A DNA stretch of 64,000 bases from Physcocola sp002396385 (lineage in GTDB: Bacteria; Bacteroidota; Bacteroidia; Bacteroidales; Paludibacteraceae), in assembly GCA_946535435.1 (NCBI GenBank), contig CAMNDM010000008.1:1-64000 (forward strand). The letters run 5' to 3'. A program made the position numbers and the translations under genes. How positions within the stretch are numbered: position 1 is the stretch's first letter; each line of letters begins with the position of its first letter. Shown here piece by piece: positions 42,921-51,301 of this stretch. The notes under the pieces are model-generated. The model ran no database searches and was not told where the DNA came from. It was given only the letters and a program-made list of their open reading frames with translations.

Positions 42921-43742
42921 CTAATCTTCTGCCACTTCTTCTTCGGCGTCGAGTTTGCTTTGGGTCGTGGTGACGTACAGTTTCACCGTTTCGTTGCCGT
43001 TCAATTTCGCTTTTGCGACAGGTTGTTGCTTATATACTTTATAGAAGCGCTTGTTGTCTTCGCTCGACGGGGTGACATCGAAAATGACGGTCGAGTTGAG
43101 CGCCAGCGTCTCAACGCGGCTGATGGCCTCGTAGACCGGCAAACCGTGCAGAGAAGGCATTTCGCTGAATTCGTTCGAGTTTCCTTTGCCTACGCGGAGT
43201 GTGACTTGTGAACCCTCGACCAGTCTTTTCCCGGCACTGATGGTGCTTCCGTTGTATTCAACGGCAATTACTGTGTTGTATTTTGACGGAACAAACTTTA
43301 TCTCCTTGACTTTTAGTCCGGCCGACTCCAACTCGCTCTGCATTTGGCGGAGCGACTTGTCGCTGTATTCTGGCAGTTGGACTTGTCGTGGCTTGCTTGC
43401 ACGGATGTAGAGGTAGATTTTTCTACCACTCTTTACTTTTGAACCTTTGCTTGGCACTTGGTCGATGACGCAGCCAGGTCTGGTGGTTGCCGCATACATC
43501 GAGTCGATGACAATGCAGCTTAGCCCGTCTCTTGAAAGGCGGTTGTCGGCCTCCTCTACGGTGAAACCCTTCAAGTCCGGTAGCTCGATTTCCTTCCCGT
43601 GTTCAGTGTAAGAACCTAACCAACTACTTAAAAACCAGATGATGGCGACGATGATGAGGAATGCGGCAAAAATGCTTATGACAATAGGGTGTAGGAAGAT
43701 TTTTTTTAAATATCCTGCTATTTCTGTACTGTTTAGTGACAT
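42921..43742 (-). CDS. Membrane-anchored PASTA domain protein
   Basis: A 273-residue protein with one membrane anchor near residues 15-38 (HPIVISIFAAFLIIVAIIWFL) and three PASTA units outside: ELPDLKGFTVEEADNRL..., VQLPEYSDKSLRQMQSEL... and EMPSLHGLPVYEAISRV..., ending in an acidic tail. PASTA units bind peptidoglycan fragments or beta-lactams in Ser/Thr kinases and penicillin-binding proteins; here there is no kinase domain, so it may sense or tether to the wall. The frame is open back to 43916, but a -7 box lies inside that extension (43772-43779), so the ATG at 43742 is taken as the start. Confidence 0.88.
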   Translation of the reverse strand: MSLNSTEIAGYLKKIFLHPIVISIFAAFLIIVAIIWFLSSWLGSYTEHGKEIELPDLKGFTVEEADNRLSRDGLSCIVIDSMYAATTRPGCVIDQVPSKGSKVKSGRKIYLYIRASKPRQVQLPEYSDKSLRQMQSELESAGLKVKEIKFVPSKYNTVIAVEYNGSTISAGKRLVEGSQVTLRVGKGNSNEFSEMPSLHGLPVYEAISRVETLALNSTVIFDVTPSSEDNKRFYKVYKQQPVAKAKLNGNETVKLYVTTTQSKLDAEEEVAED

Positions 43743-43771
43743 AAGTGTGCTTTTTTCGAACTTATAATCTA

Positions 43772-43779
43772 CAAATATA
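43772..43779 (-). promoter_or_regulatory. -7 box of the PASTA-rluD-regulator operon
   Basis: Minus-strand TATATTTG, 29 bases before the ATG at 43742. It decides the PASTA start, since a longer N-terminus would be upstream of the transcript. Confidence 0.6.
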
Positions 43780-43990
43780 CCAAAAAATAACAGACTGAGA
43801 AAATATAATGAAGAAAGCCGGTGAAACACCTGGTACAGTTTGGCCAGCGCCTCTGGTAGGTTTCTTTTTTTGTTTAAGTAAAGAACTGTTTTTATGCATG
43901 AAAACTGCGTTAACAAATCCTAATTGCGTAATTTAAGGTTAATTATGGTCGATTTTGACTCAATCTGGCCCAAATTGCCACTTTTATTTG

Positions 43991-43998
43991 TATATTTG
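43991..43998 (+). promoter_or_regulatory. -7 box of the ftsX operon
   Basis: TATATTTG; the leader to the ATG at 44098 is about 93 bases. No clear -33 element at the usual spacing. Confidence 0.5.
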
Positions 43999-44097
43999 TA
44001 GTGAATTTGGTTAGTTGTGCTTTTTATGCTCGTTTCCTAAAGAGACGAACAGCGGCTGCCAAGGTATTTAGAAGACTAAAATTGTACGGTTATCCGA

Positions 44098-44976
44098 ATG
44101 GCAAAATCGGTCAAATATATCTTATTCAACTCGAAATTAACCACGGTTGTCAGCGTGTCGATGGTGTTGGTCTTGTTGGGCATTACTACCATTGTCCTCC
44201 TTATGAGTAAAAACCTGACAGACCATGTGCGCGAGAATTTTATCTTCAAACTGACTCTGAAAGAGGGTATTACCCAAAAAACAATAGATGCCGTGGGCGA
44301 TTCGCTGCGGGTTAAGCCTTACATAAAGGAAGTGAACTATGTGAGCAAGGAGCAGGCTGTGAAGATTTTTGCCGAAGAGTTGGGCGAGGACCCTATGGAG
44401 TCGCTTGACGTTAATCCTTTACCTAACACCTATGAAGTAAGCCTGAAAGCTGCCCAACTGACACCCGACAGTTTGAAAAATATAGAGGAGGAACTCGTTA
44501 GTTTTAAGGAAATTACAGAGGTCGATTATCCGCACGATTTGGTCGATGCGTTTACGCGGAATGTGCGTGCTGTGTCGGCTGTCTTCCTTTTTCTCGCTGG
44601 TGTATTACTGGTTATTTCTTTTGCATTGATAAACAATACGATAAGGTTGCTCATATATTCCGACCGCTTCCTTATACAGACGATGAAGCAGGTGGGCGCT
44701 ACGCGCAGCTTTATAAGGAAACCTTATATGCGGCAGGGCCTGATTATCGGACTTATAGCCTCTGGGCTGGCTATCGTGTTCATTATGCTGATGCTGTTCT
44801 GTATGGGTGATTTAAGTTCCGATATATCGTTGTTCATCGATTTGCAGAACAAGACCCTGTATGCCGTGACTTTCGCTGTTATTTTGGGGTCGGGTATCCT
44901 GATAACGGAGTTGTCTACCTATTTAGCGGTCAACAAATACTTGCGCCAGTCGCTAAACACGGCATATCTGATTTGA
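44098..44976 (+). CDS. ftsX: Cell division protein FtsX
   Basis: FtsX is the permease-like half of FtsEX, which couples ATP hydrolysis to activation of cell-wall hydrolases at the septum. The 292-residue protein has four membrane helices (about 21-43, 160-185, 211-240 and 258-285) with a large periplasmic loop after the first (FKLTLKEGITQKTIDAVGDS). TMKQVGATRSFIRKPYMRQG is the typical cytoplasmic coupling loop. ftsE is not adjacent; in Bacteroidota it is often elsewhere. First gene of a six-gene operon ending with a DUF1015 gene. Confidence 0.93.
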   Translation: MAKSVKYILFNSKLTTVVSVSMVLVLLGITTIVLLMSKNLTDHVRENFIFKLTLKEGITQKTIDAVGDSLRVKPYIKEVNYVSKEQAVKIFAEELGEDPMESLDVNPLPNTYEVSLKAAQLTPDSLKNIEEELVSFKEITEVDYPHDLVDAFTRNVRAVSAVFLFLAGVLLVISFALINNTIRLLIYSDRFLIQTMKQVGATRSFIRKPYMRQGLIIGLIASGLAIVFIMLMLFCMGDLSSDISLFIDLQNKTLYAVTFAVILGSGILITELSTYLAVNKYLRQSLNTAYLI

Positions 44977-45007
44977 ATAAACAAGCAAAAACATATTTCG
45001 AAAAAAA

Positions 45008-45352
45008 ATGAAAAACAAAGAAGGTTTGGCGTTGCCAAAAGGTAATTTGAAACTAATAGCCGTAGGAATGGTTATTATTGTCGTCGGTTTCCTTTGCATG
45101 ATAGGCGGAGGCAGCGAAGACGGCGTTTCGTTCAACCCCGATATTTATAGCTCACGCATCATAACCGTGGGTCCGCTCATCTCTGTATTTGGTTTCTTCT
45201 TTGTTATCTATGCAATTCTGCGAAACCCAAAAGGAAAAGAAGTGCCTGGTTCTGGTTTGACTGTCCGTAACAACGATGAGATGGTTACAAAATACGAAAA
45301 CGATATTACAATAAAGGAGGGAAAGTCTTCTGAAGTCATCAAAGTTGATTAA
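45008..45352 (+). CDS. DUF3098 membrane protein
   Basis: A 114-residue protein with two membrane helices (IAVGMVIIVVGFLCMIGGG and IITVGPLISVFGFFFVIYAIL) and the family segment NPDIYSSRIITVGP between them. DUF3098 proteins occur almost only in Bacteroidota, between ftsX and uppP, as here. The polar C-terminal tail of about 40 residues is acidic. Function unknown; constant association with FtsX suggests an envelope or division role. Confidence 0.92.
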   Translation: MKNKEGLALPKGNLKLIAVGMVIIVVGFLCMIGGGSEDGVSFNPDIYSSRIITVGPLISVFGFFFVIYAILRNPKGKEVPGSGLTVRNNDEMVTKYENDITIKEGKSSEVIKVD

Positions 45353-45361
45353 TTCGTTAGT

Positions 45362-46234
45362 ATGAGTTGGATAGAAGCGATTATAATAGCGATAGTTGAG
45401 GGTTTGACCGAGTTCCTGCCAGTTTCTAGTACAGGACACATGATTATCACCGAGAACCTGCTGGGAATGGATTTGAGTGATGCCAATCCGGAAAGCGAGT
45501 TCATAAAGGCTTTTACGGTCATCATTCAGTTTGGCGCCATCCTTTCGGTCGTGGTTCTTTATTGGAAGCGTTTTTTTGTGCTGAACAATGAACCGCTGGC
45601 AAAAGCCGACAGTGCACCCGTATGGAAGAAACTGTTGCACAAGTTCGATTTTTATTGGAAACTGTTGCTGGCTTTCCTGCCCGCAGCCGTTTTAGGTTTG
45701 GTCTTCAGTGACAAGATAGACGAACTTTTGGGTGACGTGCGTGTGGTGGCTGTTATGTTGGTGGTGGGCGGTGTGTTTATGCTGTTCTGCGACAAACTGT
45801 TCAACCATGGAACGGAAGATACCAAAATCGACGAGACAAGAGCCATAAAGATAGGATTCTTTCAATGTATAGCCATGATTCCTGGCGTTAGCCGCTCTAT
45901 GGCGACTATAGTCGGGGGCATGCAGCAAGGCCTGACTCGCAAGCGTGCTGCCGAGTTCTCTTTCTTCCTGGCTGTCCCTACCATGTTTGCCGCTACGGCC
46001 TACAAGTTGTTGAAACTCTTCTTGAGTGGTGGCGTTGAAATGTTGAGCAGCCATCTTGCGGTTCTGATTATTGGCAATATGGTGGCTTTCTTGGTGGCGC
46101 TTGCCGCTATCAAGGGCTTCATATCGTTCCTGACCAAATACGGCTTCAAGGCTTTTGGCTGGTACCGCATTGTGGTTGGCGCAGTCATTCTGGTGCTGCC
46201 TTTGTTGGGTTACTCTTTACAGATGGTAGACTGA
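45362..46234 (+). CDS. uppP: Undecaprenyl-diphosphatase
   Basis: UppP (BacA) dephosphorylates undecaprenyl diphosphate so that the lipid carrier for peptidoglycan and surface glycans can be reused. The 290-residue membrane protein has the catalytic EGLTEFLPVSSTGHMII and PGVSRSMATIVGG motifs and about eight helices. It is some 20 residues longer than E. coli UppP because of an inserted cytoplasmic-type loop around 78-97 (NNEPLAKADSAPVWKKLLHK). It begins 9 bases after the DUF3098 gene, and its last base is the first base of the truB ATG. Confidence 0.96.
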   Translation: MSWIEAIIIAIVEGLTEFLPVSSTGHMIITENLLGMDLSDANPESEFIKAFTVIIQFGAILSVVVLYWKRFFVLNNEPLAKADSAPVWKKLLHKFDFYWKLLLAFLPAAVLGLVFSDKIDELLGDVRVVAVMLVVGGVFMLFCDKLFNHGTEDTKIDETRAIKIGFFQCIAMIPGVSRSMATIVGGMQQGLTRKRAAEFSFFLAVPTMFAATAYKLLKLFLSGGVEMLSSHLAVLIIGNMVAFLVALAAIKGFISFLTKYGFKAFGWYRIVVGAVILVLPLLGYSLQMVD

Positions 46235-46971
46235 TGCAGGACACTCACACGATGGATTTTGAAAAGGGTGAAGTTCTCTATTTCGACAAACCCCTGAAAT
46301 GGACTTCTTTCGATTTAGTGAACAAAGCCCGCTATGCCATTAAGCGCGATTTGGGTATTAAGAAACCGAAAATCGGACATGCTGGAACGCTCGACCCGTT
46401 GGCTACCGGGGTCTTGATTGTCTGCACAGGGAAAAAGACGAAAATGATTGAGCAACTCCAGTACGAAACAAAAGAATACATCGCCACGGTTAAATTGGGT
46501 GAGACTACTCCTTCTTTCGACTTGGAAACCGAAGTGGACGCTTCTTTTCCGACCGAACATATTACTAAAGAACTGGTTGAGGAAACCTTGAAAAAGTTCT
46601 TGGGTGAAATTCAGCAGATTCCGCCAGCTTACAGCGCGGTTAAGGTTGACGGCAAACGTGCCTACGAATATGCCCGCAAGGGCAAGGAGGTGGAGCTCAA
46701 ACCCAAAACACTCGTTATTGACGAGATTGAATTGCTGGAATACGAATTGCCAGTCATTAAAGTGAGGGTTGTTTGTAGCAAGGGCACTTACATCCGCGCT
46801 TTAGCCCGCGATATTGGCGAGGCGCTGAACAGTGGTGCTCACCTGACGGCTTTGAGGCGTACTCGTATAGGCGATGTAACAGTAGACGACTGCATCTCGA
46901 TTGAGCAGTTTGAATTCTTGGTCAAGTCTATGGCCGCTCTTTCTAAGAATAAACAAGAAGAAAATTTATAA
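46234..46971 (+). CDS. truB: tRNA pseudouridine(55) synthase
   Basis: TruB makes pseudouridine 55 in the T loop of nearly all tRNAs. The 245-residue protein shows YFDKPLKWTSFDLVNKAR, the catalytic GHAGTLDPLATGVLI with Asp54, TKMIEQLQYETKEYIATV, PPAYSAVKVDGKRAYEYAR and CSKGTYIRALARDIG. The start ATG overlaps the uppP stop by one base (translational coupling); a second Met at codon 7 (46252) is also possible. The C-terminal PUA domain is short or missing, as is common for shorter bacterial TruB. Confidence 0.97.
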   Translation: MQDTHTMDFEKGEVLYFDKPLKWTSFDLVNKARYAIKRDLGIKKPKIGHAGTLDPLATGVLIVCTGKKTKMIEQLQYETKEYIATVKLGETTPSFDLETEVDASFPTEHITKELVEETLKKFLGEIQQIPPAYSAVKVDGKRAYEYARKGKEVELKPKTLVIDEIELLEYELPVIKVRVVCSKGTYIRALARDIGEALNSGAHLTALRRTRIGDVTVDDCISIEQFEFLVKSMAALSKNKQEENL

Positions 46972-46973
46972 AA

Positions 46974-48026
46974 ATGAAACTGTCAAAATTCGATTTCAAA
47001 CTTCCAGAGGAACTTATTGCACAAGACCCTTATGAAGACCGCGATACCTGCCGCTTGATGGTGGTTGACCGCAAGACAGGTAAAATAGAACACAAAATTT
47101 TCAAAGATATTATCGAGTACTTCAGCGATGGCGATGTGCTCATTTTCAACGACACGAAGGTTTTCCCTGCACGCCTTTATGGCAACAAGGAAAAGACCAA
47201 CGCTAAAATCGAGGTATTCCTGCTTCGTGAACTGGATCGTGAAATGAAATTCTGGGACGTGCTGGTAGACCCAGCCCGCAAGATAAGAATTGGTAACAAG
47301 CTCTACTTTGGCGATGACGACTCGCTGGTTGCCGAGGTTATAGACAACACCACCTCGCGCGGACGTACCCTCCGCTTCTTGTTCGACGGGCCGTATGACG
47401 AGTTCAAGAAAACATTGTACGGCTTGGGCGAGACTCCACTTCCAAAGGAAATCTTCACACGCGAAGTACGCCCCGAAGACGAAGAGTTCTACCAGTGTAT
47501 TTTCGCCAAGAATGAGGGCGCGGTTGTAGCTCCTACTGCGGGTATGCACTTTAGCCGCCAGTTGATGAAACGCTTGGAAATTAACGATGTGAATTTCGCC
47601 TTCATCACCCTTCATGCTGGTTTGGGTAACTTCCGCAAGATTGACGTGGAAGACCTGACCAAGTACAAGATGGATTCCGAGCAGATGATTATTACTGAAG
47701 AGAACGCTAAAATCATCAACAAGGGACGTGAGAAGCACCGCAAGGTATGCGCCGTAGGCACTACCGTTATGCGCACTATAGAAAGTTGTGTCGATACCGA
47801 AGGCTTTGTGAAACCGGTTGACGGTTGGACCAACAAGTTCATCTTCCCTCCTTACGATTTCAGTGTGGCCAACTGTATGATTTCGAACTTCCACCTCAAC
47901 CTTTCCACGTTGTTGATGATGGTGGCTGCTTTCGGTGGTTACGACCTCGTTATGAAGGCTTACGAGACTGCTATTGCGGAAAAGTACAAGTTCGGAACTT
48001 ATGGCGATGCTATGCTCATACTCTAA
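46974..48026 (+). CDS. queA: S-adenosylmethionine:tRNA ribosyltransferase-isomerase
   Basis: QueA adds the epoxycyclopentanediol ring from SAM to 7-aminomethyl-7-deazaguanine at the wobble position, the penultimate step of queuosine synthesis. The 350-residue protein has the family marks FKLPEELIAQDP, LIFNDTKVFPARL, EVFLLREL, APTAGMHFS, FITLHAGLGNF and SNFHLNLSTLLMMVAAF. It follows truB by 2 bases, so two tRNA-modifying enzymes are made together. Cytoplasmic. Confidence 0.97.
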   Translation: MKLSKFDFKLPEELIAQDPYEDRDTCRLMVVDRKTGKIEHKIFKDIIEYFSDGDVLIFNDTKVFPARLYGNKEKTNAKIEVFLLRELDREMKFWDVLVDPARKIRIGNKLYFGDDDSLVAEVIDNTTSRGRTLRFLFDGPYDEFKKTLYGLGETPLPKEIFTREVRPEDEEFYQCIFAKNEGAVVAPTAGMHFSRQLMKRLEINDVNFAFITLHAGLGNFRKIDVEDLTKYKMDSEQMIITEENAKIINKGREKHRKVCAVGTTVMRTIESCVDTEGFVKPVDGWTNKFIFPPYDFSVANCMISNFHLNLSTLLMMVAAFGGYDLVMKAYETAIAEKYKFGTYGDAMLIL

Positions 48027-48058
48027 AACCAAAAGAAAAAACAATTATAACATAAAAA

Positions 48059-49306
48059 ATGGCAGTAATTAAACCTTTTAAGGGCATTCGCCCTCCAAAA
48101 GACCTCGTTGAACAAGTTGAGAGCCGTCCGTACGACGTTCTCGACTCGGAAGAGGCGCGTGCAGAAGCTGGCGACAACGAAAAGTCGCTCTACCACATCA
48201 TCAAACCTGAAATCGACTTCCCTGTAGGGACAAGCGAATACGATCCGAAGGTGTATGAAAAGGCTGCGGAAAATTTCCAAAAATTCCAAGATAAGGGTTG
48301 GCTGGTTCAAGACGATAAAGAGCAGTACTACATCTACGCACAAACCATGAACGGCAAGACCCAGTATGGTCTGGTGGTGGCTGCCTATGTGAACGATTAT
48401 ATGACTGGCGTCATAAAAAAACACGAACTTACCCGCCGCGACAAGGAAGAAGACCGCATGAAGCATGTGCGCGTAAACAATGCAAACATCGAGCCTGTGT
48501 TCTTCGCTTATCCTGACGATGACAAGTTGAACGCTATTATTGCCCGTTATGCGGCTACCACTCCTGAATACGACTTCATTGCTCCTATCGACGGCTTCCG
48601 TCACCAGTTCTGGATCATCTCTAACGACGACGACATGAAGGTCATCACCGAGCAGTTCGCCAAGATGCCTTCCCTCTATATTGCCGATGGTCACCACCGT
48701 TCGGCTGCGGCTGCCTTGGTTGGCGCTGAGAAGCAGAAGCAGAACCCTAACCACAAGGGTGACGAAGAATACAACTACTTTATGGCAGTTTGCTTCCCTG
48801 CAAGCCAGTTGACGATTCTCGACTACAACCGTGTTGTAAAGGATTTGAACGGCAAGACTGCAGAAGAATTCTTGAAAGCACTTGAGGCTGACTTCGTTGT
48901 AGAAAAGAAGGGCGCTGAAATCTACAAGCCTAACGCTCTGCACAACTTCTCGCTCTACCTTGAGGGTGTATGGTATAGTCTGACGGCCAAGGCTGGTACT
49001 TTCGATAACAACGACCCTATTGGTGTGCTCGACGTCGACATCTCTTCACGCCTCATCCTCGACAAGCAGCTCGGCATTACCGACCTGCGTAGCTCTAAGC
49101 GCATCGACTTTGTGGGTGGACTGCGTGGTTTGAAGGAACTGAAACGCCGTGTAGATAATGGAGAAATGAAGGCTGCTCTGGCACTCTACCCTGTTACCAT
49201 GAAGCAGATTATGGATATTGCCGACAGTGGCAAGATTATGCCGCCAAAGGCAACCTGGTTCGAGCCTAAACTGCGCTCGGGACTGATTATCCACAAACTT
49301 TCTTAA
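48059..49306 (+). CDS. DUF1015 family protein
   Basis: A 415-residue cytoplasmic protein that begins VIKPFKGIRPPKDLVEQVES with the adjacent RPYDVLDSEEARA, followed by IKPEID, YIYAQTMNGK, the central YIADGHHRSAAAALVGAE motif and the DVDISSRLILDKQLGI and GKIMPPKATWFEPKLRSG segments. These are the marks of DUF1015, a widespread family sometimes found beside serine or phosphoglycerate metabolism genes; the DGHHR motif hints at a nucleotide- or phosphate-handling enzyme with weak likeness to ParB-type folds. It lies 32 bases after queA and is followed by a terminator. Confidence 0.92.
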   Translation: MAVIKPFKGIRPPKDLVEQVESRPYDVLDSEEARAEAGDNEKSLYHIIKPEIDFPVGTSEYDPKVYEKAAENFQKFQDKGWLVQDDKEQYYIYAQTMNGKTQYGLVVAAYVNDYMTGVIKKHELTRRDKEEDRMKHVRVNNANIEPVFFAYPDDDKLNAIIARYAATTPEYDFIAPIDGFRHQFWIISNDDDMKVITEQFAKMPSLYIADGHHRSAAAALVGAEKQKQNPNHKGDEEYNYFMAVCFPASQLTILDYNRVVKDLNGKTAEEFLKALEADFVVEKKGAEIYKPNALHNFSLYLEGVWYSLTAKAGTFDNNDPIGVLDVDISSRLILDKQLGITDLRSSKRIDFVGGLRGLKELKRRVDNGEMKAALALYPVTMKQIMDIADSGKIMPPKATWFEPKLRSGLIIHKLS

Positions 49307-49328
49307 TCAGACTATTCGGTTTTAATAT

Positions 49329-49367
49329 AGACGGAGACTTGCTTTTTGCAGGCCTCCGTCTCTTTTT
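49329..49367 (+). terminator. Terminator of the ftsX-DUF1015 operon
   Basis: AGACGGAG (49329-49336) pairs with CTCCGTCT (49354-49361), followed by CTTTTTG. Confidence 0.85.
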
Positions 49368-49383
49368 GTTCCAACCAAAACAC

Positions 49384-49413
49384 TTGAATATCGTGTAAAA
49401 CCCATTATCTTTA
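49384..49413 (+). promoter_or_regulatory. Promoter of the lipid kinase gene
   Basis: TTG at 49384-49386, 19-base spacer, TATCTTTA at 49406-49413 (one base off the TAnnTTTG consensus); ATG at 49432. Confidence 0.55.
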
Positions 49414-49431
49414 CAAAAAGGTTTGTTTAAA

Positions 49432-50352
49432 ATGTCTGAACTCTGGGGTGTTATACTGAACCCAAAAGCGGGTAGCAAGAAGGTGGACGGAAAGCAGACG
49501 ATTTGCGATGCGCTGAAATCGGGCGGAATTTCTGGTGAGTATCGCTTTTCGGAATACGCCGGACATGCGACCATTTTGGCTCGTGAGTTGGTCGCAGATG
49601 GATTCAGAAATTTTCTGATTGTGGGCGGCGATGGCAGTGTCAGCGAAGTGGTTGACGGGCTTATGACGTCGGGTGTAGACTCGCACGAACTAACTATTGC
49701 AATTATCCCATCGGGAACCGGAAATGACTGGTGCCGTTATTGGAAGATACCGAAAAAAATAGGCTTGTGCTTGGATATGATAAGACAGGGGAAAAAGCAA
49801 TGGATTGATATCGGACGACTCTCCTATTTCCGCCAAGACTCCCTTGTAGAAAAGTATTTCATCAATTCTGTTGGATTGGGTTTCGATGCCGAGATTGTGG
49901 CCAGAGCCGAAAAATTAGGAAAATTCGCCAAAGGACTTCCCGTAAACTATTTTTTAGGATTAGTGGGAAGTATGGCAAAAACAAAGTCGAAGCATCTGGT
50001 TATGGAAACCGACAATGAGGTTTTCGAAGGAAAAGTCTATACGATGAGTATCGCCAATGGACCTTATTCGGGGGGCGGCATCAAACAGACTCCCGACGCT
50101 TCGCCTACCGACGGCCTTTTCGACATACTGCTGGCCGACGACCCTAACGCCTATGAAATAGTCCGCGACGTTTCGCGAGTTCTGTTCCGCCAGAGTTTCG
50201 GCGGAGTGTTGCGTACTTACCGAACCAGCCAGGTGAAGATTTCCACAACCGAACGCCACATGATAGAAGCCGACGGTATTGTCCAAACCGACGGCGAAGC
50301 CCCTCTGCACATTACAATGGTTCCAGCAGCCATAAAGATGATTGTTTGTTAG
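49432..50352 (+). CDS. Diacylglycerol kinase family lipid kinase
   Basis: A 306-residue DagK/YegS-type kinase that phosphorylates a lipid alcohol such as diacylglycerol. Visible are VILNPKAGSKK near the N-terminus, the nucleotide-binding IVGGDGSVSEVVDGL, the IPSGTGNDWCRYW segment, FINSVGLGFDAEIVARAE and the C-terminal DGEAPLHITMVPAAIKMIV. A TTG at 49423 would add three residues, but ATG 49432 is the plain choice. Monocistronic. Lipid substrate not predictable; recycling of diacylglycerol from envelope synthesis is the usual role. Confidence 0.93.
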   Translation: MSELWGVILNPKAGSKKVDGKQTICDALKSGGISGEYRFSEYAGHATILARELVADGFRNFLIVGGDGSVSEVVDGLMTSGVDSHELTIAIIPSGTGNDWCRYWKIPKKIGLCLDMIRQGKKQWIDIGRLSYFRQDSLVEKYFINSVGLGFDAEIVARAEKLGKFAKGLPVNYFLGLVGSMAKTKSKHLVMETDNEVFEGKVYTMSIANGPYSGGGIKQTPDASPTDGLFDILLADDPNAYEIVRDVSRVLFRQSFGGVLRTYRTSQVKISTTERHMIEADGIVQTDGEAPLHITMVPAAIKMIVC

Positions 50353-50415
50353 ATTGAAAAGCCTCTGTGTTTAGGTATTCCAGAAGGCTCATGCTAGACT
50401 TAGACCTTTATTTTG

Positions 50416-50423
50416 TATCTTTG
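50416..50423 (+). promoter_or_regulatory. -7 box of the kdsA operon
   Basis: TATCTTTG, 22 bases before the kdsA ATG at 50446; no good -33 at 19-21 bases. Confidence 0.55.
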
Positions 50424-50445
50424 TGACAAATAAAAAGAAAGCAAT

Positions 50446-51261
50446 ATGTACACGATAGACAAACTAAAACATACCAACAGCGGAAACTTTTTTTTGCTGG
50501 CAGGCCCTTGTGTTATTGAAGGCGAGGAAATGGCTTTGAACATTGCCGAACATTTGGTGAAAACATGCGACCGTTTGCAGATTCCATTAATTTTCAAAGG
50601 TTCGTACCGTAAAGCCAACCGTTCTCGTCTGGACTCGTTTACCGGAATCGGCGACGAAAAAGCTCTGAAGGTCCTCCGCAAAGTGAGTGAAACATTCGAC
50701 ATTCCTACTGTTACAGACATTCATGCCGCCAGCGAGGCTGAACTGGCTGCCGCATATGTCGATGTTCTTCAAATACCGGCATTTCTGTGCCGTCAGACCG
50801 ACTTGTTGGAAGCCGCCGCACACACGGGTAAGGTGGTGAACATAAAGAAGGGACAATTCTTGGCTCCGGCTTCAATGAAGTTTGCCGCAGAAAAGGTCTC
50901 CCAAAGTGGCAACCCTAGGGTTATGCTCACCGACCGGGGTACCGGCTTTGGCTACCAAGACCTTATGGTCGACTACCGAGGTATCCCTATTATGCAGGAA
51001 ACCGGTTTCCCTGTGGTGCTTGACATCACCCACTCGCTGCAGCAACCTAACCAGGCAAGCGGTGTTAGTGGTGGAAATCCGCAGTTGATAGAAACCATTG
51101 CGCGTGCCGGTATAGCGGTGGGCGTCGACGGAATATTTCTGGAAACCCATCCCGATCCGAAAAATGCCAAGAGCGATGGTGCCAATATGCTCAATCTGGC
51201 CCTCTTCGATGGTCTGATGGAGAAGTTGGTGAAACTCCGCAAAGTAGTCAACGAATTGTGA
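50446..51261 (+). CDS. kdsA: 3-deoxy-8-phosphooctulonate synthase
   Basis: KdsA condenses phosphoenolpyruvate with arabinose 5-phosphate to Kdo-8-phosphate, needed for the lipopolysaccharide inner core. The 271-residue protein shows LLAGPCVIEGEEMALNIAEH, FKGSYRKANRSRLDSFTGIG, TDIHAASEA, LQIPAFLCRQTDLL, VNIKKGQFLAPASMKFA, LTDRGTGFGYQDLMVDYRG and LDITHSLQQPN. First gene of an operon with DUF3109 and an M16 protease. The rest of the Kdo genes (kdsB, kdsC, kdsD) are not in the window. Confidence 0.97.
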   Translation: MYTIDKLKHTNSGNFFLLAGPCVIEGEEMALNIAEHLVKTCDRLQIPLIFKGSYRKANRSRLDSFTGIGDEKALKVLRKVSETFDIPTVTDIHAASEAELAAAYVDVLQIPAFLCRQTDLLEAAAHTGKVVNIKKGQFLAPASMKFAAEKVSQSGNPRVMLTDRGTGFGYQDLMVDYRGIPIMQETGFPVVLDITHSLQQPNQASGVSGGNPQLIETIARAGIAVGVDGIFLETHPDPKNAKSDGANMLNLALFDGLMEKLVKLRKVVNEL

Positions 51262-51301
51262 TGCCTGACTACAATCCTATACTAATAAATAAAAGCACAA
51301 A

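Larger units (their letters stand above)
43743..44097. other. Divergent promoter region between the PASTA gene and ftsX
   Basis: This 355-base gap carries two outward-facing -7 boxes, at 43772-43779 (minus) and 43991-43998 (plus). A short plus-strand frame at 44001-44210 overlaps ftsX out of frame and has no family-like features. I see no further structure. Confidence 0.5.

Noticed and set aside
44001..44210. Short plus-strand frame in the ftsX leader
   Set aside because: It overlaps ftsX out of frame and has no family-like or export features; at most an unproven leader peptide.
46983..48044. Long open frame on the minus strand opposite queA (353 codons)
   Set aside because: It lies fully antisense to queA, which has every family motif; the frame has no recognisable protein features and no promoter.
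48023..48943. Minus-strand open frame of 306 codons opposite the DUF1015 gene
   Set aside because: Antisense shadow of a conserved gene, rich in V, R and H as expected for complement translation.
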